Of a stretch of DNA of 14,560 nucleotides, positions 14,440 to 14,560 are shown in pieces. The translations under genes and the position numbers were made by a program. The notes under the pieces are model-generated. The model did not search any database, was not told the origin of the DNA, and was given only the letters and a program-made list of their open reading frames with translations. Each line of letters begins with the position of its first letter. Position 1 is the stretch's first letter. This stretch comes from Anaerolineaceae bacterium (GTDB taxonomy: Bacteria > Chloroflexota > Anaerolineae > Anaerolineales > Anaerolineaceae). The stretch covers positions 1 to 14,560 of the forward strand of contig JAIOTF010000208.1 in the NCBI GenBank assembly GCA_021107195.1, given 5' to 3'.

Positions 14440-14560
14440 CCTACATGCCTGTATAGGATTTCTCCAGCAGCACGGCAAACGAATTTGGGGCTGTGTCGAA
14501 TGATCGTTTCCATGAAGCCCATTAGTTTGGTATCTGTTCCGGTGGGGGGGGCACCGCCGA
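14436..14560 (-). CDS. C-terminal fragment of an unidentified gene overlapping the deacetylase-like gene
   Basis: From the right edge of the window the minus strand is open in one frame for about 40 codons, reading ...GGAPPTGTDTKLMGFMETI... and ending LYRHVG, then TGA at 14438-14436. That stop overlaps the ATG of the next gene by four bases (ATGA), the classic sign of translational coupling, which is the best evidence that this frame is real. GGAG at about 20 bases before that ATG lies within this frame. The product is not recognisable from so short a tail. Given the operon, a glycosyltransferase or other polysaccharide enzyme is likely but unproven. A run of eight G (plus strand 14544-14551) falls in this frame. 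Confidence 0.5.
   Translation of the reverse strand, partial: GGAPPTGTDTKLMGFMETIIRHSPKFVCRAAGEILYRHVG

Noticed and set aside
1..14560. CRISPR arrays, tRNA or rRNA genes, insertion sequences, phage genes, selenocysteine machinery
   Set aside because: I looked for regularly spaced repeats, cloverleaf structures and transposase or integrase motifs and found none. No selA/selB/selC/selD-like sequence is present in the window.

Overview
The window looks like a chromosomal segment of an anaerobic bacterium, most probably a member of the Chloroflexota (Anaerolineae-like). This is inferred from gene content and style: a BcsB-like envelope protein with a TPTP-type linker after its signal peptide, an aldo/keto reductase with two ferredoxin-type clusters, a UbiX-type flavin prenyltransferase, moderate GC content and strong GGAGG ribosome binding sites. 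No rRNA or other taxonomic marker is present, so the assignment is tentative.

Layout. Bases 1-870 (+) hold the end of a phosphotriesterase-family amidohydrolase, closed by a perfect 40-bp palindrome that serves as terminator. Facing it (964-1899, -) is a membrane-anchored GT2 glycosyltransferase. Bases 2054-2266 carry only the C-terminal tail of a MetE-like methyltransferase. Next is the most interesting locus. An AhpD/carboxymuconolactone-decarboxylase-family peroxidase (2308-2892, +) has an in-frame TGA exactly where the second cysteine of the CxxC redox centre belongs. The homologous reading frame continues to the normal C-terminus, and a bacterial SECIS-like hairpin lies directly downstream. 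I interpret it as a selenoprotein with a CxxU centre. It is followed by an intact hypoxanthine phosphoribosyltransferase (2985-3554) and a decayed ABC sugar-binding protein (3770-4818).

The middle section has an Fe-S aldo/keto reductase (5019-6188, +), a convergent UbiX-like flavin prenyltransferase (6263-6865, -) and an SDR oxidoreductase of the pteridine-reductase type (7023-7769, +) whose catalytic tyrosine is histidine. After a good sigma-70-type promoter come a four-helix membrane protein with a degenerate GGDEF domain (7923-8771, +) and a BcsB-like cellulose-synthase-type periplasmic subunit (8959-11331, +). A palindrome-rich AT stretch separates the two. No BcsA catalytic subunit is present in the window.

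Beyond a strong bidirectional terminator (11347-11386), the right end is a minus-strand polysaccharide operon. In transcription order it holds the tail of an unidentified gene that overlaps the next start by 4 bp, a polysaccharide-deacetylase-like protein, a GT4 glycosyltransferase and a left-handed beta-helix N-acetyltransferase with a C-terminal zinc-ribbon-like tail. Together with the GT2 enzyme and the BcsB-like protein, this gives the window a cell-envelope glycan theme. The selenoprotein candidate is a separate redox element sitting among gene remnants.
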